Below, piece after piece: positions 56,902 through 64,000 of a stretch of 64,000 nt of DNA. Every line of letters begins with the position of its first letter. The stretch's first letter is position 1. The translations under genes were made by a program, and so were the position numbers. Source of the stretch: Ignatzschineria ureiclastica (GTDB taxonomy: Bacteria; Pseudomonadota; Gammaproteobacteria; Cardiobacteriales; Wohlfahrtiimonadaceae); NCBI RefSeq assembly GCF_003121845.1, contig NZ_QEWQ01000003.1, positions 2,501 through 66,500 of the forward strand, in the 5' to 3' direction. Under the pieces are notes generated by a model. The model had not been told where the DNA came from. It ran no database searches and was given only the letters and a program-made list of their open reading frames with translations.

Positions 56902-57074
56902 TATAGTCAATTTGGTTTAAGAAAAATGTTTTTTAAGTAGTGAGTGGAGTTTTAAAAAAACATAAAACCTGACTCCCCAACACTTGCAATATGCCGGATA
57001 GAACGGCTTCTTTTCCTCGAACAACCGATGCACGGGCATTTCAATAACGCTTATTTTGAACCGATATTACTATA
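56902..57074 (+). repeat. Family A MITE-like repeat, copy A8
   Basis: Complete 173-bp copy: begins TATAGTCAATTTGGTTTAAG, contains CACTTGCAATATGCCGGATAG and GATGCACGGGCATTTC, and ends GAACCGATATTACTATA. Together with A1 it defines the ends of the family. Confidence 0.88.
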
Positions 57075-57758
57075 TAAAACCACAGCCGGTTGATAGAGCC
57101 TTTTCTGAATTATGAATGAGATGAATGATCTATTGATAGAACTATAGAGACATGAGATATACATCAGCTCGACACAGCGAAAAATGTTTGCCTTAATGAT
57201 TCCAATCACCCACGCCAACAGATCTATCAATCTAACAAAAAGTTACAACATAAGTCATGAGCATCTAATTTTAATAAAAATTACCATCCAAAAATAAAAC
57301 CCATAAAAACAAAATAGATACAACAATAACCAACCCCTTATGGAAATCGCTTCCCTAACCTATTTATTTTCAATCTATATTACTTAATATAGGTTAAATT
57401 GATCACCAATCACTTAATAATATCTATCTTTACAATTATTTACTTAATTATCCATTAAGGTCTTTATAAAACAAATCATTAGATGATAATCATACATAAA
57501 ATTACCCATGAGATTTGATTTTTTCTAACTTTATTGATTTTCATCTATCTTCAATATAAAACCTCAAAATAACCTTAAACCGCCTTAAAAGGATATTGTG
57601 ATTAGTCATTTTTTCATGTAATGACAACGAATAATCAAAAAATATTAATTAATCCTAAAACAATATTTACTTTTTATTAAACAAGGTTTACTATTTGCCG
57701 CCTGTTACAATTACAGTAAAAAAAATTAAGTATTGTTATTTTTTGTCATGAGGATTTT
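57075..57758. other. Long AT-rich leader region of the fimbrial operon
   Basis: About 680 bp with no gene and a much lower GC content than its surroundings. It probably holds the fimbrial promoter and binding sites for silencers such as H-NS-like proteins (inference). No pair of inverted repeats long enough to suggest a fim-type invertible switch was seen. A TACAAT (57706) close to the pilin gene is the best -10 candidate, but it lacks a well-placed -35. Confidence 0.5.
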
Positions 57759-58307
57759 ATGAAAAAATTATTATTATCTACTGCTATTATCACTTCTCTT
57801 TTCACTATGGCTCAAGCAGAAGAAGCACTCATCCCTGCGGGGTCAGCTTCAGGTGAAATCACATTTGAAGGAACGATTACTGCTGCGGGTTGCACATTAC
57901 TACCTGTTAAGAATGTTCAATTAGGTTCTTTATCTGTTGCATCTATCAATAAAGCCCCTGGATCATGGGGTAGTTCTAAAATTGAATTTGTAGACTGTAA
58001 CATCGACCTTCCTGGAGGTACGGAAAAAGTTGAATCAGTCACTCTTACCATTCCAAAAGGTACAGCAGCTACCCAAGATAATCTATGGGCCTCTCTTGGA
58101 ACAGCCAAGAACGTTGGAATTGAAATTAAGATCGCAGGTCAAAAAGTGTCTCCTGAAGGAGTCACAGGTGATGAGCTTACGGCTGACGTTAATACTGCGA
58201 CGAATACCGTCACTTTCCCAGTACAAGGACGTATGGTGAAAGATACTGAAGGTGTTACTGCCGGTACAGTGAGAACAACCATCAACTTCATCGCAGATTA
58301 TAAATAA
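57759..58307 (+). CDS. Major fimbrial subunit (FimA-like pilin)
   Basis: The 182-residue protein has a signal peptide (MKKLLLSTAIITSLFTMAQA). The mature pilin has the N-terminal region SASGEITFEGTITAAGCTLLP, with a Cys that pairs with the one in VDCNIDLPG. It ends GTVRTTINFIADYK, the penultimate-aromatic C-terminal strand used for donor-strand exchange. It is the first gene of a chaperone-usher operon and is followed by a stem-loop that may set its expression above the rest. Confidence 0.9.
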   Translation: MKKLLLSTAIITSLFTMAQAEEALIPAGSASGEITFEGTITAAGCTLLPVKNVQLGSLSVASINKAPGSWGSSKIEFVDCNIDLPGGTEKVESVTLTIPKGTAATQDNLWASLGTAKNVGIEIKIAGQKVSPEGVTGDELTADVNTATNTVTFPVQGRMVKDTEGVTAGTVRTTINFIADYK

Positions 58308-58385
58308 CTGTATTGCGGTATCAAGGGGATGAAATAACCGTTGAATCTATTAAAACCTCTTCGTTATAAATTCTAACTGTCCCCC

Positions 58386-58430
58386 AAAAGAGTAAGTATT
58401 TCATGCTACATGGTAATACTTACTCTTTTA
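58386..58430 (+). terminator. Attenuating stem-loop between pilin and usher genes
   Basis: AAAAGAGTAAGTATT pairs with AATACTTACTCTTTT around a 15-base loop, about 80 bp past the pilin stop codon and 70 bp before the usher. Located inside the operon, it would let the pilin transcript accumulate in excess, as is usual for fimbriae (inference). Confidence 0.75.
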
Positions 58431-58501
58431 TATTTCCTTCAGATCTTATTTATCTTTCATTTAATATTTAACATAGCACTATAGATAGCTGGCGAGATAA
58501 T

Positions 58502-60994
58502 ATGCACCCCTTTAAACAACATTGGATAATGCTAGGATGCTTCCTTTGTCTAAATCCGGGATTTTCATTTGAATTTGATAATGAGATTTTAGAGTCGTTA
58601 GGCTTTGATAATGTCGATTTAACCATCTTCAATGGTAGCGAGAATAAGAGATCAGGCGAATATATCGCGAATATCCAAATCAATGAACAAGATATTCTCC
58701 GCAATCACTCTATCTACTACTATGTCGATGGGGATCATAGTCGTCTCTGTTTTACAGAAGCGCTTCTTCAACGATTACCTTTCAAGTCTGACTTTATTAC
58801 AAAAGTACAGAAAGCGCCCCACTATGAATTCGATTCTAATATCTGCTATGGCGTTGAAGATTATGATTCACAAATTCATATTGATTTTAATGAAGCAATG
58901 CAACAGATCAATATCCAAATGCCCCATGCCTATATCACAGACTTTGATCCGAACTGGGTTCCCCCAGCACAGAGAGATCACGGTATCTCTGGCTTGGTCT
59001 TCGATTACAACTTACTTCAGACTTTTAATCGTCATAAGACAGGCGCTGGTTTTGAGAGCCGTAATAACCTCACAAGCTATGGTGCTGTCGGCATCAATAT
59101 CGGCCGTTTTCGCCTTAGAAGTAACTATCAATATGATAAAAACAGCCATTCTGGACAAAAACTAGAGTGGGTGCAAACCTATGGTTTTACAGATATTGGC
59201 GCATGGAATGCCCATCTCTACGCCGGGGAGATTTACACCAGAACCAATCTCTTCGACTCTACGCGCATTAAAGGGGTGAGCCTTTTTACGGATGAGAATA
59301 TGATGCCTAATTACCTGCAAGGCTATGCGCCCCAGATTACAGGCACAGCCCGAACTAATGCGATTGTCACAATTAAACAATATGGTTCGATTATTAAAAG
59401 TGTTCAAGTTCCCCCTGGGCCATTTATTATCTCTAATCTCCCCTCTTATCTTAATGGAGTGGTCGATGTCAGTGTGGAAGAGAGCGATGGCTCAGTCGAT
59501 CAATATCAAGTGAATATCTCCCAAGTGCCTTTTTTAACTCGGAAAGGGGCGCTTCGCTACAATATTAATGCAGGAAAACTCAGCCCTTTTAATGAAAAAG
59601 GGGTTGATACCAATCTTATCGCCTTTGATGGTTCCTACGGATTAACCAATAATATCTCCCTATTAGGGGGCGCTCAATATACGACTAATGGAGAGTATCT
59701 TGCAGTCAATACCGGCGCCGGCATCAATCTTGAGAACTTTGGTGCAATCTCATTTGATGTGACCCATTCTATCAATAAAGCAGATTCAAATAGGGTATTG
59801 AAAGGACATAGCTATCGTTTCAATTATGCAAAACGCTTCGACAGAGGAACAACACTGAACTTAGTGGGTTACCGATTCTCTAGTAGAGATTACACGAATC
59901 TCAATAACTATATTCAACAAAAATCCTTACATGCTCGCCATAGCCCGCGAGAAAAGCAGCATCTATCCATCAGTGTCTCGCAAACCTTGCCGATTTGGGA
60001 TATTAATTTCACAGCTTCAGTCTCTCGTTCACGTTATTGGAATAATGAATCCCAATCCCATTATAATATTTCAGCCAACAAAATTATTCGAGATGGTCTT
60101 TTTGCTAATACCTCGATAGCTCTCACCTTATCCCACAAAAAATCAAAATATTCCCCTACAGATAATCAAGTAGGTCTATTTATTAATATCCCGCTCGAAT
60201 CACCTGATGCTTCACTCTCTTATAGTGGATCAATGAGTAATAACAATCAGAATGTATCGCAGCAAGTGAGCTATAGTGATGCGGGTCTTGGCGGAAGATA
60301 CTCTATTGGCGCGGCGGTGGATCATCCTCGTAATTTTAGTGACGCCATTAATTACAATCTCTCCGCGTCATACTATACAAACTTCTACTTTGGTGGTTTT
60401 ACCGGTATGGGGAATTACTCGGAAGATCAGCAGAGTTTAAATACAAGCTTTAATGGGTCACTCACGCTTACACAACATGGTATCACTGCACAACCGCAAG
60501 TCTATGATGAAGGTACGCGCTTAATTATCGATGCCAATGCGCCCGGCGTTGAAATTAGTGGTGTGCCTAGTAAAACTAACCTTTTTGGTATTGCCGGTAT
60601 CAGTAATATTCCCGATTACTATCGTATGACATATCAAGTTGATAATGACAACCTCCCTGACAATGTGGAGATTCAAGATAATGTCATCGAAGTCGCAGCC
60701 ACTAAAGGGGCTATTGCTTACCGCTCATTAAAAGGCATTACCGGGGAGAAGTCTCTCTCTACTATCACCCTTCCTGATGGTTCTTATCCGCCTTTCGGCG
60801 CAGGCGTCTATCGCATCTTCGACCAAAAAGAGATGGAGGTCGCCATTGTGGCAGATCGAGGTCGCACTTACATCACCGGTCTCAATAAAACCGCAATCTT
60901 TATTATTAAATGGGGAGCAACGAATAGTTGTCGCATAGAAATCCCTTCAATGGATCCTCACACACTTCAACAACTCACCTGTTATCCGGAGTAA
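58502..60994 (+). CDS. Fimbrial outer-membrane usher protein
   Basis: The usher is the outer-membrane pore through which chaperone-subunit complexes are added to the growing fimbria. The 830-residue protein has a signal peptide and an N-terminal chaperone-binding domain (FEFDNEIL, followed by a Cys pair in RLCFT and NICYG). A barrel with plug domain follows (TNAIVTIKQYGSIIKSVQVPPGPFIISNLP), then C-terminal domains (ISGVPSKTNLFGIAGISNIPDYYRMTY; PPFGAGVYRIFDQ). The length is normal for FimD/PapC. Confidence 0.94.
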   Translation: MHPFKQHWIMLGCFLCLNPGFSFEFDNEILESLGFDNVDLTIFNGSENKRSGEYIANIQINEQDILRNHSIYYYVDGDHSRLCFTEALLQRLPFKSDFITKVQKAPHYEFDSNICYGVEDYDSQIHIDFNEAMQQINIQMPHAYITDFDPNWVPPAQRDHGISGLVFDYNLLQTFNRHKTGAGFESRNNLTSYGAVGINIGRFRLRSNYQYDKNSHSGQKLEWVQTYGFTDIGAWNAHLYAGEIYTRTNLFDSTRIKGVSLFTDENMMPNYLQGYAPQITGTARTNAIVTIKQYGSIIKSVQVPPGPFIISNLPSYLNGVVDVSVEESDGSVDQYQVNISQVPFLTRKGALRYNINAGKLSPFNEKGVDTNLIAFDGSYGLTNNISLLGGAQYTTNGEYLAVNTGAGINLENFGAISFDVTHSINKADSNRVLKGHSYRFNYAKRFDRGTTLNLVGYRFSSRDYTNLNNYIQQKSLHARHSPREKQHLSISVSQTLPIWDINFTASVSRSRYWNNESQSHYNISANKIIRDGLFANTSIALTLSHKKSKYSPTDNQVGLFINIPLESPDASLSYSGSMSNNNQNVSQQVSYSDAGLGGRYSIGAAVDHPRNFSDAINYNLSASYYTNFYFGGFTGMGNYSEDQQSLNTSFNGSLTLTQHGITAQPQVYDEGTRLIIDANAPGVEISGVPSKTNLFGIAGISNIPDYYRMTYQVDNDNLPDNVEIQDNVIEVAATKGAIAYRSLKGITGEKSLSTITLPDGSYPPFGAGVYRIFDQKEMEVAIVADRGRTYITGLNKTAIFIIKWGATNSCRIEIPSMDPHTLQQLTCYPE

Positions 60995-61000
60995 ATATTT

Positions 61001-61738
61001 ATGAAAAATTCAATTAAAACAGTAATTCACCGATCAATCAAAATCGCTTTTTTCGTTACTGTAGGACTCTTTAGCACAACAGCCTATGGGCAATTAAGTC
61101 TTGACCGTACGCGGATAGTGTTCGATCGAGCCAAAACGAACTCGCAATCTATTACGCTCACCAACACTAATCCTGAAGTACCTTACCTTGCTCAATCATG
61201 GATTGAAAATGAGTATGGTCATAAAATTGAGGACCCTTTAATTGCGCTCCCAATCCTGCAGCGATTAGAACCTAAACAAGAGAAGCAAGTTAAAATCTCA
61301 CTATCAGGCGCGAATAATCTTCCGACCGATCGTGAATCTCTCCTCTATTTTAATGCGCTAGGTATCCCACCTAAAGGGAGCAGCAGTGGCGGTAATGAAG
61401 TGAATATCGTTGTTCAATCTAAGATTAAGCTCTTTTATCGCCCGAAAGGTTTACCCGAGTTCCCCAATAATGGCTGGATCAAAAAGTTAGAGGTGAATAA
61501 ACAAGGAAATCAATATACCTTGACCAATCCAACGCCTTATCACCTTGTTATTCTAGGATTTAGTAGCGGTCAAAAAGGACGTTTTATTGAAAAAGAGATG
61601 ATGGTCAAGCCCTTTGCAACGGAGACCGTTAAGTTATCTTTAGGCAATACCCCGACAATCCATTTTATTAATGATTTTGGCAGCACCGAATCTAATCATT
61701 ACGAATGTCAGAGCGCTACATGTAAGCTAATACCTTAA
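61001..61738 (+). CDS. Periplasmic fimbrial chaperone
   Basis: The chaperone holds fimbrial subunits by donor-strand complementation and delivers them to the usher. The 245-residue protein has a signal peptide and two Ig-like domains. The first strand LSLDRTRIVFDR contains the conserved Arg of the cleft; the G1 strand lies at VNIVVQSKIKLFYRPKGLP, where the Lys of KIKLFYRP matches the second cleft residue. It begins 6 bp after the usher stop codon, so the genes are coupled. Confidence 0.93.
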   Translation: MKNSIKTVIHRSIKIAFFVTVGLFSTTAYGQLSLDRTRIVFDRAKTNSQSITLTNTNPEVPYLAQSWIENEYGHKIEDPLIALPILQRLEPKQEKQVKISLSGANNLPTDRESLLYFNALGIPPKGSSSGGNEVNIVVQSKIKLFYRPKGLPEFPNNGWIKKLEVNKQGNQYTLTNPTPYHLVILGFSSGQKGRFIEKEMMVKPFATETVKLSLGNTPTIHFINDFGSTESNHYECQSATCKLIP

Positions 61739-61830
61739 TCTATTCATCAATATCTTTCACGAATGCCTTTCATGAATACCATTCATGAATGAGTACTGAA
61801 AATGAATAGAGAATAGAGGTTAATATTGCC

Positions 61831-62880
61831 ATGTTAAAGAGAGAGAAAATGAACATATTCAAAAAACTCTTCACAGCAGCCCTGTTGTTAATCACATCGA
61901 GCAGCGTCAGTTTTGCAAGTTGTTATTTGTGGAAGTTTCAATCCTCCACAGGCAGGGTCATATCACAGGGAGGAAATCCCGTCATTACAGAGCTTTTAGA
62001 TATTGTACAAAATGCCCCCCCGATTAGTTATAGCTTTACCGCACGCATCAGTTGTAGTATTGGCAATGGAAGCACGGCAATACAAGATCTTAATCTAGAC
62101 CGGAACTTTACAACGAATAAGGAGAGGATAGACCGGGATTTTCGACCCACGTCCACTCAAGGTACCGCAAAAATTGTCGTCCGCAGTGATACAAAAACAT
62201 TACTCGATGGTACCTCTAATATCTTTACAGGTGAGCGTACAGGAAAGACCGAGAGCAGCATCACCAATACTCGCAATGTGCACTACGATATTTCATTTAC
62301 CATACCCGCCATTCAACTAATGTCGGATGAATTTCTAACAGCCGATAAGATTGATCCGGCAGGCTATCGGACAGGTGGGTTTATGCTTCGTATGAATGAT
62401 ATTAATACCAGCCCTGACTTCTTCTTCTATTTGTATGTCAGAATCAAGCCCATGACAATGGATTGCACAAGTCGCACCTTTGATGCGGTGATGAATCGTT
62501 CCCGCATTGATTTTGGAGCGATTGCGAAATCTGATCTCAACAGAGGTAAACAATTCCAACAACCTTTTGCGATGACAATCACTAAAAAACCCAGCAATTG
62601 TACCCGTGATATAACCCCAAAAATTACCTTTGAATCAGCGAACCTATTCGATAATCACTCGGTAGATCTCCATAATGGCCTTGTGCTTCGCCTTAAAGAT
62701 CAAGATGGTGAGATCATTGAATTTGGTCAACCGGTAGGGAAAAAGGTTATTCCCGGCAATCAAGAACAATTTCAGATTCAAAATCAATTTCAAGCAGAGA
62801 TTGAACGTTCTCCCAAAAAGGATGCGATTAAAGATGGTCATTTCTCAACAACGATTATCTATAAAATGGAGTATCACTAA
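61831..62880 (+). CDS. Fimbrial tip adhesin (two-domain, FimH/MrkD-like)
   Basis: The last gene of the operon encodes a 349-residue protein with a signal peptide (FTAALLLITSSSVSFA), an N-terminal domain of about 190 residues with Cys residues in SCYLW and ISCSIGNG, and a C-terminal pilin domain. That domain starts about MDCTSRTFDAVMNRSRIDFGAI and ends FSTTIIYKMEYH, a donor-strand-accepting end. Two start codons are possible (61831, or 61849 with GAGAGAG close upstream). The receptor cannot be predicted. It differs from classical tip adhesins in sequence, so the exact family is uncertain. Confidence 0.82.
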   Translation: MLKREKMNIFKKLFTAALLLITSSSVSFASCYLWKFQSSTGRVISQGGNPVITELLDIVQNAPPISYSFTARISCSIGNGSTAIQDLNLDRNFTTNKERIDRDFRPTSTQGTAKIVVRSDTKTLLDGTSNIFTGERTGKTESSITNTRNVHYDISFTIPAIQLMSDEFLTADKIDPAGYRTGGFMLRMNDINTSPDFFFYLYVRIKPMTMDCTSRTFDAVMNRSRIDFGAIAKSDLNRGKQFQQPFAMTITKKPSNCTRDITPKITFESANLFDNHSVDLHNGLVLRLKDQDGEIIEFGQPVGKKVIPGNQEQFQIQNQFQAEIERSPKKDAIKDGHFSTTIIYKMEYH

Positions 62881-62931
62881 TACATTGATCACATCATGTT
62901 AGTGATTCTTTATCACAAGGCTGCGATAGGT

Positions 62932-63102
62932 TATATCGTAAATTTGGTTTAAGAAAAATGGGTTTTAAGTAGCGAGCGAGATTTAAAAGATTATCAATTT
63001 TACTAAACAACACTTGCAAGATGCCGGATAGAATAGCTTCCTCGCTTTTTATAGCCGATGCGCCGGCATTTTGATAAGCTTATTTTAAACCGATCTGACT
63101 AT
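62932..63102 (+). repeat. Family A MITE-like repeat, copy A9
   Basis: Begins TATATCGTAAATTTGGTTTAAG with a degenerate left end, has CACTTGCAAGATGCCGGATAG and GATGCGCCGGCATTTTG, and ends AAACCGATCTGACTAT. It lies between the adhesin gene and the shared terminator. Confidence 0.82.
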
Positions 63103-63115
63103 GAAAGTGATATAT

Positions 63116-63152
63116 AAAAAACGGTTACACTGTATGTAGTGTAACCGTTTTA
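63116..63152 (+). terminator. Bidirectional terminator between fimbrial operon and dksA
   Basis: AAAACGGTTACACT pairs with AGTGTAACCGTTTT around GTATGT, with A and T runs on the two sides. It serves the convergent adhesin and dksA transcripts. Confidence 0.88.
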
Positions 63153-63260
63153 TCATCTCTATTCATCGTATCAGACAATATAAGATATATGAATATACGA
63201 CTAAAGACCGATATACAGTGATCCTTGAAGGATTATCCTTGAAGGATTCCGTCGATCTTC

Positions 63261-63683
63261 TTAATTAATCCGCGCTTTCTCTTTCTGCTCTTCGATCTCT
63301 TTACAATCGATACAAAGTTCAGCTGTCGGGCGTGCTTCTAAGCGACGAACACCAATCTCAACACCGCAAGTATCGCAGTAACCATAATCATCAAGACCTA
63401 AGCGACGAAGTGTCTTTTCGATTTTGGCGAGTAATTTACGCTCACGATCCCGAGTTCTGAGTTCTAATGAAAAACCTTCTTCTTGCGTTGCTCGATCATT
63501 AGGGTCAGGGAGATTAAATGCTTCATCTTGCATATTATTCACCGTCTTTTCCCCTTCTTGAACTAATGCCGCACGCCAACCCTCTAAAATGAGGCGGAAA
63601 TGCTCTTTCATCGCATCGTTCATATACTCTTCACCCTCTACAAACTCATAGGGCTTGAAATCTTTAAACTCTTGATTTTTCAT
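63261..63683 (-). CDS. dksA: RNA polymerase-binding transcription factor DksA
   Basis: DksA works with ppGpp on RNA polymerase to control rRNA and stress promoters. The 140-residue protein has the coiled coil with the functional tip DPNDRATQEE, followed by LRTRDRERKLLAKIEKTLRRL. The C4 zinc finger is complete (CDTCGVEIGVRRLEARPT...LCIDC). The ATG at 63683 is preferred because AGAGAGG lies 6 bases upstream; a TTG 27 bases earlier is unlikely. Confidence 0.96.
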   Translation of the reverse strand: MKNQEFKDFKPYEFVEGEEYMNDAMKEHFRLILEGWRAALVQEGEKTVNNMQDEAFNLPDPNDRATQEEGFSLELRTRDRERKLLAKIEKTLRRLGLDDYGYCDTCGVEIGVRRLEARPTAELCIDCKEIEEQKEKARIN

Positions 63684-64000
63684 TAAAATCCTCTCTAACC
63701 TCTTTTGCAACAGTAATCATATATTGCATCATTACTATGACAAAGAAGAGATATAAAATATATAAGTACCTTAATAATAGATATTAATAATTTACATTGA
63801 TTATTATATTAATAATTACTTTAATTGGCGTAGTGAAATTATCAAAAAAACAACATTACAGAAAAACAAATAATTTTATATAAGTTGCTAATTAATAATA
63901 GATTACAAAGTAAAGTAATGGCTTATATTACAAATACATTATTCTAATTCTTGTCTCAGAGCCATCATAATGTGGGCAAAATGATACAACAACTTGAAGT
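63684..64000. other. AT-rich region upstream of dksA to window end
   Basis: About 317 bp of very AT-rich DNA without a recognised gene. It probably contains the dksA promoter on the minus strand. An ATG at 63981 opens a plus-strand frame (MIQQLE...) that runs off the window and cannot be judged. Confidence 0.4.

Noticed and set aside
57075-57758. Invertible fim-type promoter switch before the fimbrial operon
   Set aside because: No pair of inverted repeats of useful length was found and no recombinase gene lies nearby. The best short dyad (GTCATT...AATGAC at 57605-57625) spans only 21 bp.
63981-64000. Possible start of a plus-strand gene at the window end (MIQQLE...)
   Set aside because: Only six codons are visible and the ribosome-binding site is weak; nothing can be concluded.

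Overview
The window is 64 kb of chromosome from an AT-rich gammaproteobacterium. Its housekeeping genes (der-bamB-yfgM-hisS-rodZ-pilW, tex, lon, hemB, dnaA, mlaFE, dsbB, dksA) and cpxRA are all of gammaproteobacterial type. The AT-rich composition and the Neisseria-like tandem porins suggest Cardiobacteriales (Ignatzschineria/Wohlfahrtiimonas-like), but that is an inference from general resemblance and was not tested by a search. No rRNA, prophage, intact insertion sequence or CRISPR array was seen.

Layout. 0.3-7.2 kb: a minus-strand operon for outer-membrane assembly, cell shape and translation (pilW-rodZ-hisS-yfgM-bamB-der), with ispG missing from its usual place. 7.6-11.0 kb: a minus-strand set of three genes (retropepsin-like protease, inactive transglutaminase with seven membrane segments, RimK-like ATP-grasp ligase) whose chemistry is not defined here. 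11.5-20 kb: tex, a small lipoprotein, thiC with a TPP riboswitch, a phage T4 DenV-type UV-repair glycosylase behind a C9 tract, an EamA transporter and BrnQ. 20-27.7 kb: a large unrecognised exported protein, a divergent doxX/LysR pair, and a FAD/Fe-S D-lactate dehydrogenase-like enzyme. 27.7-28.3 kb: a 656-bp AT-rich intergenic region with DnaA-box-like sites and a sigma-32-type lon promoter. 28.3-31 kb: lon. 31.6-40.2 kb: five full-length trimeric porin paralogues in tandem plus one truncated remnant. 40.5-47.3 kb: gpsA, hemB, a short Lpp-like lipoprotein, trkH and cpxRA. 47.4-52.1 kb: a DUF2233 protein, a SuhB-like protein lacking its metal-binding aspartates, an MFS transporter with a disordered acidic tail, rsmI and yraN. 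52.6-56.8 kb: dnaA without dnaN, mlaEF without mlaDCB, dsbB, and tRNA-Glu and tRNA-Ala. 57.7-62.9 kb: a four-gene chaperone-usher fimbrial operon. 63.3-63.7 kb: dksA.

Two families of small interspersed repeats run through the window. Family A is MITE-like: up to about 180 bp, ends TATAGT/ACTATA, a GCCGGC-containing core, nine full or partial copies. Family B is a BIME-like mosaic of two alternating GC-rich modules at five loci, twice as long tandem duplications. Almost every copy sits just downstream of a gene, and they bracket the truncated porin.

Common themes are envelope biology (Bam, Mla, Lpp, porins, fimbriae, DsbB, Cpx) and stress response (Lon, Cpx, DksA, DenV). The points most worth a second look are the tandem porin array with shared promoter elements, the apparent SuhB pseudoenzyme, the ATP-grasp/transglutaminase/retropepsin set, the isolated dnaA together with a candidate DnaA-box region 24 kb away, and the two repeat families. 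All calls come from reading the sequence and knowledge of the families; no database search was run.
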